Shown one piece after another: positions 23,735 to 34,628 of a stretch of DNA of 64,000 nt. The position numbers and the translations under genes are program-made. The number at the start of each line of letters is the position of its first letter. The first letter of the stretch is position 1. The notes under the pieces are model-generated. The model saw only the letters and a program-made list of their open reading frames with translations, ran no database searches and was not told the DNA's origin. This DNA comes from Poa pratensis (taxonomy: Eukaryota > Streptophyta > Magnoliopsida > Poales > Poaceae), in the NCBI GenBank assembly GCA_947311845.1, contig CAMZMU010000035.1, positions 1 to 64,000 on the forward strand, written 5' to 3'.

Positions 23735-24434
23735 ACTGGTCCGAAGCCCCAATCACATGGGACAGGGGCGATCACCCTGACCGCGTGCCGCATCCCGGCA
23801 AGTACGCCCTCGTCATCGACCCAATTGTCAACAACTTCAGACTGACCAAGGTGTTGATGGACGGAGGCAGCAGCCTCAACATCCCATACGAATTGAAGAC
23901 ACCTTGAGGCGCATGAACTTGACGGAGAGCTAGCTTGACTACAGCAAGGTCAAGTTCCATGGTATCGTGCCGGGATGACAAGCCAAGTCCATGGTAAGCA
24001 TTAAACTTGAGGTTACTTTTGGAACCGAGACCAACTATCGCACAGAATACATCTGGTTCAAGGTAGTTCCCTTCAAGAGTGCTTACCATGCCATCTTTGG
24101 ATGGCCAGCTTTCGCCAAGTTCATGGCAAGACCATGTTACATCTACAGCAAACTGAAGATGCCGGGACCCAACGGTACTATTACCGTCAATGGAAACTTC
24201 AAGAAAGCAAAGGAGTGCGAGCGTGGCAATGCCGCCTTCGCCGAAGCTATCCTCCACGCAGAGGAACTAGCTATGCTGAGAAAGGAGACTGATGCATCCA
24301 AGTTGCCGGAAAAAGTACAAACTGCCGAACCAAAGCAGTCCTTCAAGGCTTCCGACGACACAAAGAAGGTGGATCTGGTGCCAGGTGACAACTCTAAGCA
24401 AGTCACCATTGGATCCAGCTTAGATGACAAATAG
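23735..24434 (+). pseudogene. Aspartic protease region of element E pol
   Basis: Directly downstream of gag, the frame reads ITWDRGDHPDRVPHPGKYAL, then the protease active site LMDGGSSLNI at about 23852-23882. Next come GTETNYRTEYIWFKVVPF and AIFGWPAFAKFMARP, the conserved end of plant Gypsy protease. A TGA (about 23977, again a CGA to TGA pattern) and a TAG at 24432 interrupt it. It shares its frame with the RT start. Confidence 0.8.
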
Positions 24435-25580
24435 GAAAGCACGCTCGTCGAGTTCCTCCGTGAAAACGGGGACATCTTTGCATGGTCGTCAGCTGACATG
24501 TCGGGTGTTCCTAGGGAACTTGCCGAGCACTCTCTTAATGTCTACAATGGAACCAAGCCAGTCAAGCAAGGAATAAGGCGCTTTGGTGAGAAGAAGAGGC
24601 AAGCAATCGGGAAGGAGATCATCAAGCTGCAGGAGGCAAAGTTTATTAGAGAAGTACTGCATACTGATTGGTTGGCAAATCCTGTACTGGTTCTGAAACC
24701 TAATAAAGAGCTGAGGATGTGTATCGATTATACCGGTTTGAACAGGTGCTGTCCTAAGGACCACTTCGCTTTACCACGTATAGATCAGGTCATAGGCTCA
24801 CAGCCGGCTCCGACCTGCTGTGCTTTCTGGATGCGTACTCCGGGTACCACCAAATCAAAATGCGGGAATCGGACCAACTAAAGACAGCGTTCACCACGCC
24901 CTACGGAACCTTCTGCTACATCACGATGCCCTTCGGCCTGAAAAATGCCGGCGCAACGTATCAGCGGTGCATGCAAAGATGCCTTAACGAACAAATTAGC
25001 CGCAATGTTCACGTCTATATAGACGACATTGCCGTCATGTCTCGGAAAAAGGCGGACTTTCTTGAAGACCTTCGAGAAACCTTCGACAACCTACGGGTAT
25101 ATAGGATGAAGCTCAATCCAAAGAACTGCATCTTTGGAGTTCCTGCCAGCAAGTTGCTTGGCTTTATCGTTTCCGAACGAGGAATTGAGGTCAACCCGGA
25201 GAAAATCAAGGCAATTCTCAACATATTCAGGCCAACACGCCTGAAGGACGTGCAGCGCCTTACCGGCTCCGCAGCTGCCATTAGTCGTTTTATTAGCCGT
25301 CTTGGTGAAAAGGCTATGCCTCTTTACCGGCTATTAAAGAAATCCGACAACTTTGAGTGGACAGACAAAGCAGATGCCGCCTTGCAGCAGCTACAGGTAG
25401 TATTAACGACTGCCCTATTCTTGCAGCACCTCGTCCAGAGGAGCCAATGCTGCTTTACATCGCTGCAACCAGCTTAGTTATCAGCGCAGTTATGGTTGTA
25501 GAGCGCAAGGCGGAACCGGCAGACGCGTCTGAGCAGCGTCCTGTCTACTTCATAAGTGAAGTTTTTTCCGCCTCGAAATA
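24435..25580 (+). pseudogene. Reverse transcriptase region of element E pol
   Basis: RT motifs in order: NPVLVLKPNKELRMCIDYTG, then after an apparent 1-base deletion near 24797 (ggctc-acagcc) MPFGLKNAGATYQRCMQ, the active-site box YIDDIAVMS at about 25015-25045, and MKLNPKNCIFGVPASKLLGF. The thumb and connection continue to LLKKSDNFEWTDKADAALQQ, where a second frame change near 25400 occurs. After it come EEPMLLYIAATSLVISAVMV and PVYFISEVFSASK, ended by TAG at 25579. Confidence 0.85.
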
Positions 25581-26631
25581 GCGTTATCCACATTACCAGA
25601 AGCTGGTCTACGGCGTTTTTTACGCCGCCAGGAAGTTGAGGCACTACTTTCAGGAACATTCAATCACTGTGGTGAGCAAAGCGACTCTGGGGGATATAAT
25701 AAACAATGCGGATGCAACAGGCCGAGTTGCCAAATGGGGCATCGAACTTGCCGCCTTCGACATCACGTATAAACCCAAAAACACTATTAAGTCTCAAGCC
25801 TTAGCAGATTTTGTAGCGGATTGGACCGAAGCCATGGACGAAACACCTCTCCCTGAATCAGAGTACTGGATCATGCACTTTGGTGCATCAAAGATGCTCC
25901 AGGGCTCGGGGGCTGGTGTTGTGTTGAGAAATCCTCAAGGAGACAAGCTAAGTTATGTGCTGCAAATTTATTTCAAAGCAACTAATAATATTGCCGAATA
26001 CGAAGCACTCCTTCATGGTTTACACATCGCCAAAGAACTAGGCGTACAGCACGTTCTCTGCTACGGAGATTCAGACCTAGTTGCGCAACAGACACGTGGT
26101 ACATGGGCCGCAAAAAGCGCAACAATGGCGGCGTATCGCTCCGCTGTTGATGAATTCGCCAAATGCTTCCTAGGATACGAGGTCCGCCACATCCCAAGAG
26201 CCCAAAACAAGGCGGCAGACACACTTGCCAGATTGGGGTCTGAACGCAAAAAGGTACCAAAAGATGTTTTCCTGGAACAGCTCTACAAGCCGTCAATAAA
26301 GGGCGCTGACCTTCTTGATCCAGAGGCGGTAGAACTAGTGGCTGAGGCCAGCTATGCCGTCTACTTGGTGAAGCCGGACTGGACAACCCCATACTTGGAT
26401 TTCCTGATCAAGCAGGAGTTGCCGGAAGATGAGGTATTGAGACGGCAAATCGTACGAAGGGCCAAGGCATTCACAATTATCAAAGGTGAATTGTACAAGC
26501 GTAGTACCACTGGAGTCTACCAGAGTTGCATTTCACCAGAGGAAGGCAGAAACTTGTTGGACGAGATACATTCTGGAGTTTGTGGACATCATGCTTCGTC
26601 CTGCTCTCTTGTGTCCAAAGCTTTTCGATAA
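25581..26631 (+). pseudogene. RNase H and integrase zinc-finger region of element E pol
   Basis: Open for over 330 codons in the frame of the preceding segment. RNase H blocks: WIMHFGASKMLQGSGAGVVL, NNIAEYEALLHGLHIAKELG (catalytic Glu), VLCYGDSDLVAQQ (catalytic Asp) and HIPRAQNKAADTLARLGSE. The first block normally reads DGS; here it is GAS, so the first catalytic Asp is missing. The integrase zinc finger begins at LLDEIHSGVCGHHASSCSLV (HH part). The stop TAA at 26629 fits a CAA to TAA change in KAFRQGFYW. Confidence 0.8.
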
Positions 26632-27669
26632 GGTTTTTATTGGTTGTCAGCCAAGGAGGACGCTGAAGATATCGTCAAAAGATGTAAGGGCTGCCAACTA
26701 TATGCCAGACAACCTCACATGCCGGCTCAGGAGCTAAAAACAATACCCATCACCTGGCCTTTCGCAGTCTGGGGCTTGGACATGTTTGGTCCGTTTAAAA
26801 CAGCACCTGGTGGCTACACACATTTGCTTGTGGCTGTAGACAAATTCACCAAATGGGTTGAAGCTAAACCTATCAAAAAGCTTGACGGCGCCACAGCCTC
26901 CAATTTTCTGTGGGGCATAATCTCTCGGTTCGGGGTGCCACATAGCATTATCACCGACAATGGCACAAACTTATCGCAAGGCGAATTTGAGGAATACTGC
27001 AACCAACATGGCATCCGGCTGGATTTGGCTTCCGTAGCACACCCCCAGGCAAACGGTCAAGTAGAGCGTACAAATGGCTTGGTTCTACAAGGAATCAAAC
27101 CCCGTCTCGAAGTACCATTGCACAGGGCAGCTGGGGCTTGGGTTGAAGAGTTGCAATCTGTCCTTTGGAGTTTGCGTACAACTCCAAAAAGATCAACCAA
27201 GTTTACTCCATTCTTCTTAGTCAATGGCGCTGAAGCAGTGCTGTCATCCGACATGATGTTCGACTCCCCCAGAATTCAAGCCTACGTCAAAGAAGACGCG
27301 GAAGATGTAAAACAGGACGGCCTAGATCTACTTGACGAAGAACGAGATGTTGCCATCGCACGCTCCGCCATCTATCAGCAAAATTTGCGAAGATACCACA
27401 GTAGAAGGGTGCGACAACGTAGTTTTAGAGTAGGTGACCTGGTCCTCCGCCTAATCCAAGATAGGAAAGGCTTGCATAAGTTATCCCCTCCATGGGAAGG
27501 GCCCTTTGTGGTCAGCAAGGTACTGCTCAATGGTTCCTACTACTTGATGGACATACGAGACGGCTACAAGAAGAAGAAAGGTCGTAAGCACAAGCGCCAA
27601 GTCGACGACAAGTACGAGGAAACCAAGCGTCCATGGAACATTGAGCAGCTACGTCCCTTTTACACTTAG
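26632..27669 (+). pseudogene. Integrase core and C-terminus of element E pol
   Basis: It is in the same frame as the previous segment after one stop codon. CKGCQLYARQPH is the CC half of the zinc finger. The catalytic triad is visible: WGLDMFGPF (Asp), IITDNGTNLSQGEF (Asp) and HPQANGQVERTNGLV (Glu). It is followed by SVLWSLRTTPKRSTKFTPFF and the C-terminal FRVGDLVLRLIQDRKGLHKL/PPWEGPFVVSKVL module of Ty3/Gypsy integrases. It ends at TAG 27667. This domain itself is intact; the polyprotein is not. Confidence 0.88.
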
Positions 27670-28217
27670 CAATTCTTGATTGTAATAAGTATTATATGAT
27701 TATGAAATAAAAGTCTGTGGTTTGCTCATTCCGTTTTGAGATCATGCCATCTTTTGACTTTTCTTGCAATCATATATCTGTCATGTCAAAATTTACCAAA
27801 TTTTTTCGCTCAGTGCTAATGGTTCCAACTTTTTTGGCATTTGCCGTCTGCCGGCTAAAACTAAACAAATAACCTTTGCACCGCCTAATATGACTATCTG
27901 TTTGTTTGTATGTGGGTCGCCTAGTAGTATGTCGTTGGCACCAACATGCCGGCTTTTGCCTCTGTGTCTAAACTAATTGGTATTGCACCTAGTTGGAACA
28001 GCTAAAGTAACTGAGATGAGGTTCCGCCAACATATGAAAAGTTAAGCATATGAACACGGATACATTTTAAGGCGGGCCACTTAACATAAGCCTACCATCA
28101 AGTGTAGCATAAAAGTTGGCCCACCATAGTATATTTACATCCCATCAAAGTAAGACAAGTTTTTTGCATCAACAGTTTAATGCATCTACTTGTTAACATG
28201 TTTGCAGGAAAGGTCGC
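27670..28217 (+). mobile_element. Spacer between pol and antisense gene of element E
   Basis: Non-coding, moderately AT-rich sequence of about 550 bp. AATAAAAG at about 27705 could serve as polyadenylation signal for either strand's transcript, but nothing proves use. No repeat or ORF can be supported. Confidence 0.45.
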
Positions 28218-30377
28218 CTAGGGGGTTGCCGCCTTGGTTGGTGTCGTCTCGGGGGCCTGGGGGCTGACGCCGGCATCCTGGGGGCTGTCTCCGCCATCCT
28301 GGGAGCTGCGCCTGTCAGCCAAGGTTTCCCCTCCGCCAACTGTGGCGTCTCCGCCTGCTGCAAGATGGGGGTCTGGATGTTCCTTGTAGAAAGCGTGAAG
28401 GTCCACCATGTTGGCTACTCGAGTGGCGTAGCCGGAGACAGAGGCCATCATTTGTTTGGAATCAATGACGATGCCATTTTCATCTTCGGTGGGCATAAAC
28501 TCTGTCACCTGGTGCATGTCCACCTCTGGATACCAGGCCTTGCACAGGGAGAGGGCAACTTTGGCGGCGCCGCGGGCAGCGGAGCGTAACACGCTCTCAT
28601 GCTCGCTGGTCGCCTTCCTCAGCACCTCTGGCATCGCTTCGAGGATGACAGGATCGCTGCTCTCGCCCGGATAAAACTTGGCGGTGAATGCTTGGTCTGC
28701 GCTAATGATGTCGGTGATCAGCTCACCAACTTTGAATATGCGTGCAAGGCAGGGAGAGGTATCCTCAGCATCGCTCAAGTTTGCCGGGGCTACAAGACAG
28801 AAAATTTCAAAGTTAGCACATGCAAAAGCAAGTATCTTCAAGGGCAAACTGACAGGACAGGAAGGGCAAAACATTACCAAGGACATGCTCGTGGATGGTG
28901 TTAATTTCATCCAAGTGGCCGGCAAGAGTATCCTCGGCTATTTTCACAGCCTTGGCGTGCTTCTCTTGCTGCAGTTGGTGGGGATCTTTTCCCCCAAGAT
29001 TTCATCCTCCGCCTCGGTGGCGAGGGCGGCTTTCTTCCTCTTTTCCAGGTCCCTGGTGGTGGTGAGCTTGCGCTTCTTGGCCTTGGTCCCAGGGTTGTAG
29101 TAGTTGGGAGCCAAGTCCTCCTCCGTCAAGGACCTCAGCTAGTTAACCAGGTCAAGTCAGTACAGCTATCAGTAAGGAAAGTAAATGCTAAGGCAGAAGA
29201 AGTACCGCCTTACCTCTGGGGCTAGGTTGTCATGGGTGAACATGGCGACGCCTTCGGCCGCCTTTATAAACCTCGGCTGGATGAGTTCTCTCAGCCGGAA
29301 CATTAGCACATTTTCGTCAAGTGTGCCGTTGGAGGCCTCCGCCTTATACTCGCACATCTTCAGGGGGCGGTGGCAGAGTGGCATGATGCGCCTTGACAGC
29401 CAACACAAGACGGTGTCAACTCCATCAAGATGTGGAGGGACCATCGTCTTGGTGAGGAATTCGATCTGCCTAAATGCTAGGCGGAGCTCCTCCGGCAAGT
29501 TGGTCGCCGGCTTCTCTGTCCAGTGCGCTTGATAAGTTGGCGGAGAGTTGACGAATGGAGGAATCCCCACCGTCTTGCCAGGTGCCGGGATGTCCTTACG
29601 GTAAAAGAAGGTGCTGGACCAATTCTTTACCGATTCGATGTAAGGAATCTTGGGGTACCAGTCACCTTGGCGGCAGTTGAAAGTGACACTGCCGCAAGTT
29701 GCCATCACGCTGGCAGAAACAGTTTGCCGGCGGCAAATAAAGCAGTATTTGAAGTGCTCTACAGTGGGAGCTATGCCTAGGTAGCCTTCAAATAGTGCTT
29801 GAAAGTCGGCTAACACTAAGATGCTATTGGGTGCAATGTTGTGTGGTTGCAACCCGTAGTGTGGAAGCACAGCAGAGAAGAAGGCGGAAGGCGGCAAGGT
29901 CATACCGTGAAGGAGGTGGGAGGTCAAGATGACCCTTTCTCCGTCTTCAGGCTCAGGGACCGCTTCTTTCCCTGGCAGCCGCCAAAAGCATTCAGTCTTT
30001 GGCGGCAAGAATCCGCCTTCCTCCAACTCCTTCATGTACTCTTCCGTCAAACATGACGGAAGCCAATAGCGGGAGCCCAGGTCCGCGACTTCTTTGTCGT
30101 CGTTGTCCTCGCCGGCGGGAACCTCTGGATCAGCCACAGGCTCAGAGTCCGCCGTCGCCATTGAAGGCATAGGGAAGGAGGAGGTTGCTGTGGCCGTCAC
30201 TGCTGCCGGCGCCGGAGAAGGTGATGGTGCTCCGCCCGTGGCCGTGGCGGGGAGCGAAGAAGATGAAGGAGCGGAGCTCGTCGCCGCCGCTGGAGCGGAT
30301 CCAGATCCAGACGCAGCCGTTGCTGCAGCCGCCGCCGCCGCCTCCGTGGACGGGTTCTGCTCACCGGAGCTGGCCAT
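28218..30377 (-). CDS. Antisense transposon-associated gene in element E (putative gypsy-type transposon protein, 3 exons)
   Basis: Encoded on the strand opposite gag-pol, starting near the 3' LTR. Exon 1 is 30377-29214: MASSGEQNPSTEAAAAAAA, an Ala/Ser/Pro-rich N-terminus, then YWLPSCLTEEYMKELEEGGF, FFSAVLPHYGLQPHNIAPNS and FEGYLGIAPTVEHFKYCF. These blocks match the plant 'putative gypsy type transposon' family (Pfam Transposase_28 type). A GAG|GTAAGG donor leads to exon 2 (about 29138-28881, basic KKRKLTTTRDLEKRKKAAL, donor GTAATG). A TTGTAG acceptor then leads to exon 3 (28791-28218), ending in an acidic Gly/Asp/Ser-rich tail. Exon 2 has a frame change near 28990, so this copy may be defective. 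Splice sites are read by eye. Biochemical function is unknown; a homologue is in element F. Confidence 0.65.
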
Positions 30378-30916
30378 CTAGTGGTGGATGTGCTGCTGGG
30401 TGAAGCTTGCCGGAGTTGGGTGCAGTGCGAGAGGAGAGCTCAAGGAGAGGATGCGGTGGTTCGAGCGAGATGAGGAATGAATCGGCGCGGTGAAAATTGG
30501 GGATTTTATCCTTCCTGCTCCGCGATTCGTGCGTGAAATGAACGGGGGCACGATCTCTGCCACGTGCCCGCGATTTGCACGTCGTGGCAACGGTGTGCGA
30601 GGCTGCCACCTCGATTTCCGTGCGTAGTGGAGAGATAATCATGATGCGCAGGGTTCAAACTGTCGTGGACCCTGTGACGTGATCTGTCAACATTTGACGG
30701 AACTTGTCAGTTTGACAAGACTGCACAGGGAAGATTCCTGATAGGAGGTCAAGCCGTCTTTCCCATGTTGTCGGCTTTGTTCCGGCTACTTTAGACGGAC
30801 CGCCGCTTACTTCAAATTTGGAATGCTTCAAGCTCTTCAGACGCCTATAAAACAAGACGGACCTTGCCGACAAAAGAAGTCGACGCCTGGAGAACTTCAA
30901 CCCTTCCAGGGGCTAA
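30378..30916. mobile_element. Antisense-gene promoter region and polypurine tract of element E
   Basis: About 540 bp between the start codon of the antisense gene and the 3' LTR. It should contain that gene's 5' leader and promoter (minus strand). The plus strand ends in CCAGGGGCTAA at 30907-30916, the polypurine tract preceding the 3' LTR. Confidence 0.55.
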
Positions 30917-31435
30917 TGTTGAGGATATACCAACTAGGGGTATCACCAGCATGGGTATATCCGGCTAGTCCAGGGTGGCCCGCAGTGGTGGTTAAGGCTT
31001 TGCCTGCCGGGCGGCCCACATAGCTGATGACCAAGGTAGGCGGATGCCGGCAAGGAGGAGGCCCAAGATCGAAGCCCACGAAGCCATCAGGATAAAGGCG
31101 GTAGTCGGCATACTTGCCGGATAGGTTTAGGACTCAGTATACTTGCCGGACACGCAACTATCTTGTAACCCTGTGTCTAGCCACCTATATAAGCTGGACC
31201 AGGGACGCCTTTAGGGCATAGCTTTCATAACATCCAACTCACCGTAACCTGTAACACGGCTATTCGCCTTATAGTGAGTTATAGCAGCACGTAGGGCTCC
31301 GCCATCGCCGTGGAGCCTGAAGCTGGGTAAACTGCCGTGTTCAATCCCGACCTCGACGACGCTCCCTTTTACCCCCTCGGTTAACCTGCGGCTAGAGGAC
31401 CCCCGTCTCCTATCTACGATGCCGATACGACGACA
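30917..31435 (+). repeat. 3' LTR of element E
   Basis: A 519-bp LTR, TGTTGAGGATATACC...GATACGACGACA, followed by target duplication tcccg. About 16 substitutions from the 5' LTR (about 12 transitions) and no indels indicate a fairly recent insertion. Confidence 0.95.
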
Positions 31436-33900
31436 TCCCGTGACCCAAAAATCGTGGGTTATAACCCACGAAATCGGCCAGAAATGCTCGAAATCACGAG
31501 GTTTGATGAGACCGCTAGAGTCGTGTACCGGGGGTCAGAGGGCATCGAAATCCTCCCGGGACCCAAAAATCGTGGGTTATAACCCACGAAAACAGCCAAA
31601 AATGCCCGAAATCACGAGTTTTCCCGAGGCCGCTAGAGTCGTGTACCGGGGGTCAGAGGGCATCGAAATCATCTCGGGACCCGAGAATCGTGGGTTACAA
31701 CCCACGAAAACGACCTAAAATGGCCGAAATCACAATATTTGACGATGCCTTTAGAGTCGTGTACCGGGGGTCACATGGCATCAAAATCCTCTCGGGACTC
31801 GGGTCCCGGCCCCTGGTACACGACTCTAGCGGCATCGTCAAAACTCATGATTTCGGGCAATTCTGGTTGTTTTCGTGGGTTATAACCCATGATTTTTGGG
31901 TCCCGGTAGGATTTCGATGCCCTGTGACCCTCGGTACACGACTCTAGCGGCATTGGCAAAACTCGTGATTTCGGACATTTCTGTCCGTTTTCGTGGGTTA
32001 TAACCCACGATTTTTGGCTCCCGGGAAGATTTCGATGCCCTGTGACCCCTGGTACACGACTCTAGCGGCATCGTCAAAACTATTGATTTCGAGCATTTCT
32101 GGTCGTTTTCGTGGGTTATAACCCACAATTTTTGTGTCCCAGGAGGATTTTGATGCCCTATGACCCCGGTACACGACTCTAGCGACATCAACAAAACTCG
32201 TGATTTCGGGCATTTCTGGTCGTTTTCGTGGGTTATAACCCATGATTTTCGGGTCCTTGGAGGATTTCGATGTCCTGTGACCCCCGGTACACGACTGTAG
32301 CGGCATCATCGAAACTCGTGATTTCAGGCATTACTGGTCGTTTTCGTGGGTTATAACCCACGATTTTTGGGTCCCGGTAGGATTTCGATGCCCTGTGACC
32401 TCAGGTACACGACTCTAGAGGCATCAACAAAACTCGTGATTTGGGCATTTCTGGTCGTTTTCGTGTGTTATAACCCATGATTTTCGGGTCCTGGGAGGAT
32501 TTCGATGCCATTTGACCACCGGTACACGACTCTAGCGGCTTTGTCAAACTCATGATTTCGGGTATTTTCGGCCGTTTTCGTGGGTTATAACCAGTGATTT
32601 TCGGGTCTCGGGAGCATTTTGATGCCCTGTGACCCTCGGTACACGACTCCAGCGGCATCATCAAAACTCGTTATTTTGGACATTTCCGGACGTTTTCGTG
32701 GGTTATAACCCACGATTTTTTGGTCCCGGGAGGATTTCGATACCCTGTGACCCCATGTGACGTCATTTCTGGCCGTTTTCGTAACCCACGATTTTTGGGT
32801 CCCGGTAGGATTTCGATGCCCTGTGACCTCAGGTACACGACTCTAGAGGCATCAACAAAACTCGTGATTTCGGGCATTTCTGGTCGTTTTCGTGTGTTAT
32901 AACCCATGATTTTCGGGTCCTGGGAGGATTTCGATGCCATTTTACCCCGGTACACGACTCTAGCGGCTTTGTCAAACTCGTGATTTTGGGCATTTTTGAC
33001 CGTTTTCGCGGGTTATAACCAGTGATTTTCGGGTCCCGGGAACATTTTGATGCCCTGTGACCCTCGGTACACGACTCCAGCGGCATCATCAAAACTCGTG
33101 ATTTCAGACATTTCTGGTCGTTTTCGTGGGTTAACCCACGATTTTTTGGTCCCGGGAGGATTTCGATACCTTGTGACCCCAGGTACACGACTCTAGCGGC
33201 ATCGTCAAAACTCGTGATTTCGGGCATTTCTGGTTATTTTCGTGGGTTATAACCCATGATTTTTGGGTCCTGGGAGGATTTCGAAGCCCTGTGACCCTCG
33301 GTACACGACTCTAGCGGCATTGGCAAAACTCGTGATTTCGGACATTTCTGGCCGTTTTCGTGGGTTATAACCCACGATTTTTGGCTCCCGGGAGGATTTC
33401 GATGCCCTGTGACCCCTGGTACACGATTCTAGCGGAATCGTCAAAACTCGTAATTTCAGTCATTTCTGGTCGTTTTCGTGGGTTATAACCCACAATTTTT
33501 GGGTCCCGGGAGGATTTCGATGCCTTGTGACCCCGGTACACGACTCTAACGGCATCATCAAAACTCGTGATTTCGGGCATTTCTGATCGTTTTCGTGGGT
33601 TATAACCCATGATTTCCGGGTCCTTGGAGGATTTCGATGCCCTGTGACCCCCGGTACACGACTGTAGCGGCATCATCGAAACTCGTGATTTCGGGCATTT
33701 CTGATCGTTTTCGTGGGTTATAACCCACGATTTTCGGGTCCCGGGAGGATTTCGATGCCATGTGACCCCCGGTACACGACTCTAGCGGCATCATCAAAAC
33801 TCGTGATTTCGGAGATTTCTGGTCATTTCCGTGGGTTATAACCCACGGTTTTCGTGTGCCGGGAATATTTCGATACCCTGTGACCCCTAGTATAATAACC
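31436..33900. repeat. 117-118 bp satellite with an 18-bp palindrome in each unit, inverted at about 31,800
   Basis: About 20 units. CGTGGGTTATAACCCACG, a perfect 18-bp palindrome, or a near copy recurs. Its starts are 31874, 31992, 32110, 32227, 32345, 32462, 32579 and 32697, a period of 117-118 bp. Each unit also carries GGTACACGACTCTAGCGGCA, CAAAACTCGTGATTTCGGGC and GGTCCCGGGAGGATTTCGATG. Before about 31,800 the units run in the opposite direction; at the junction ...ctcgggactcgggtcccggcccctgg... two units meet head to head. Some palindromes are shortened (near 32780 and 33126). The same unit is found left of element E at 20312-20411. Confidence 0.92.
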
Positions 33901-34220
33901 CCTAGTCAATGGCACACCGTTACAAGAATATTGTGAAGTCGTCAGAACTCGTCATTTCGGTCATTTCTAGCCACCGTTTCGGGGTCTGAGACTGATTTCA
34001 ATGGCCTGTGATCATGATACACGAATATTGTGACGTCGTCAAAACTCGTCATTTCGGTTTGGCCATTTTAGTGGGATGTAACACACTGCTTTATTACTGT
34101 CCGGGATGGGCATGTGAGTCTGATACAATAAACGTCGTCAAAACTCGTCATTTCGGTTATTTTTTACCGTTTTCGTGCCTATAGCACAGCGAGTTCAATG
34201 ACATTCGAGATATGTACCAT
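33901..34220. repeat. Degenerate continuation of the palindrome satellite
   Basis: Three or so diverged units keep the CGTCAAAACTCGTCATTTCGG phrase (near 33940, 34035 and 34135) and a weak GTACACGA block but have lost the ttataa palindrome. This is the array edge facing the TBC gene. Confidence 0.7.
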
Positions 34221-34379
34221 TCTACTCCATGATAAGCCTTCGTAGGACCGAAAATTCCCGAAAATACTAAGTGTGCCGTGATGAATGAGTTACAGTTCCC
34301 ATAATTTTTTGGATTGGATTTGGAATTATTATGTTGCTAATAATTAGTTTGGTCGTGTGCACGTAGATAGATAGTGGGA

Positions 34380-34628
34380 AAAAATGAAAACAGCAGCGGT
34401 TAGGTTCGTTCGTTGCTTCCTCCCCAACCACGTCTCGTCTCCCTCCCCAAGCCAAGCAAGAACCAGGCGGCGGCGGTGAATCTCTGCTCCATTCTCCTCC
34501 TGGAGCTCTCTTTGGATAGCAGCGGGAACCAGGGGAGGAACCGTGGACTCAGAGATTCGGCCGATTCATCCGATTTGCCTGCGCCGGAGGGAGATCCCCT
34601 TGCGACGGAGGAGATCCGTCCGAATTCC
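34380..34628 (+). promoter_or_regulatory. Probable 5' leader and promoter-proximal region of the TBC gene
   Basis: GC-rich sequence directly upstream of the ATG at 34629, lying about 160 bp after the satellite edge. The frame of the gene is open upstream to about 34413 but has no other ATG. The first AUG in good context is at 34629. No clear TATA box is seen. Confidence 0.45.

Larger units (their letters stand above)
20412..31435 (+). mobile_element. Complete Tat-like Gypsy LTR retrotransposon (element E)
   Basis: An 11,024-bp element bounded by 5-bp target duplications tcccg at 20407-20411 and 31436-31440. Two 519-bp LTRs differ by about 16 bases (roughly 3%), mostly transitions. Inside, in order: PBS GTTGGCGCCCACCGTGGGGC (20931), gag, protease, RT, RNase H, integrase on the plus strand, a 3.2-kb region carrying an antisense gene, and the purine tract AGGGGCTAA before the 3' LTR. 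The antisense gene and 3' spacer are characteristic of grass Tat-lineage elements. gag-pol contains several stop codons and at least two frameshifts, so E is defective despite intact ends. Confidence 0.93.

Noticed and set aside
32720..33797. Repeated open frames MPLESCTGGHRASKSSRDPKI... across the satellite
   Set aside because: They arise because the 117-bp unit length is divisible by three; they follow the repeat and have no start, splice or domain context of a gene.
31436..33900. Palindromic evenly spaced repeats as a CRISPR array
   Set aside because: Units are contiguous 117-bp tandem copies without unique spacers, in plant nuclear DNA; there are no cas genes.
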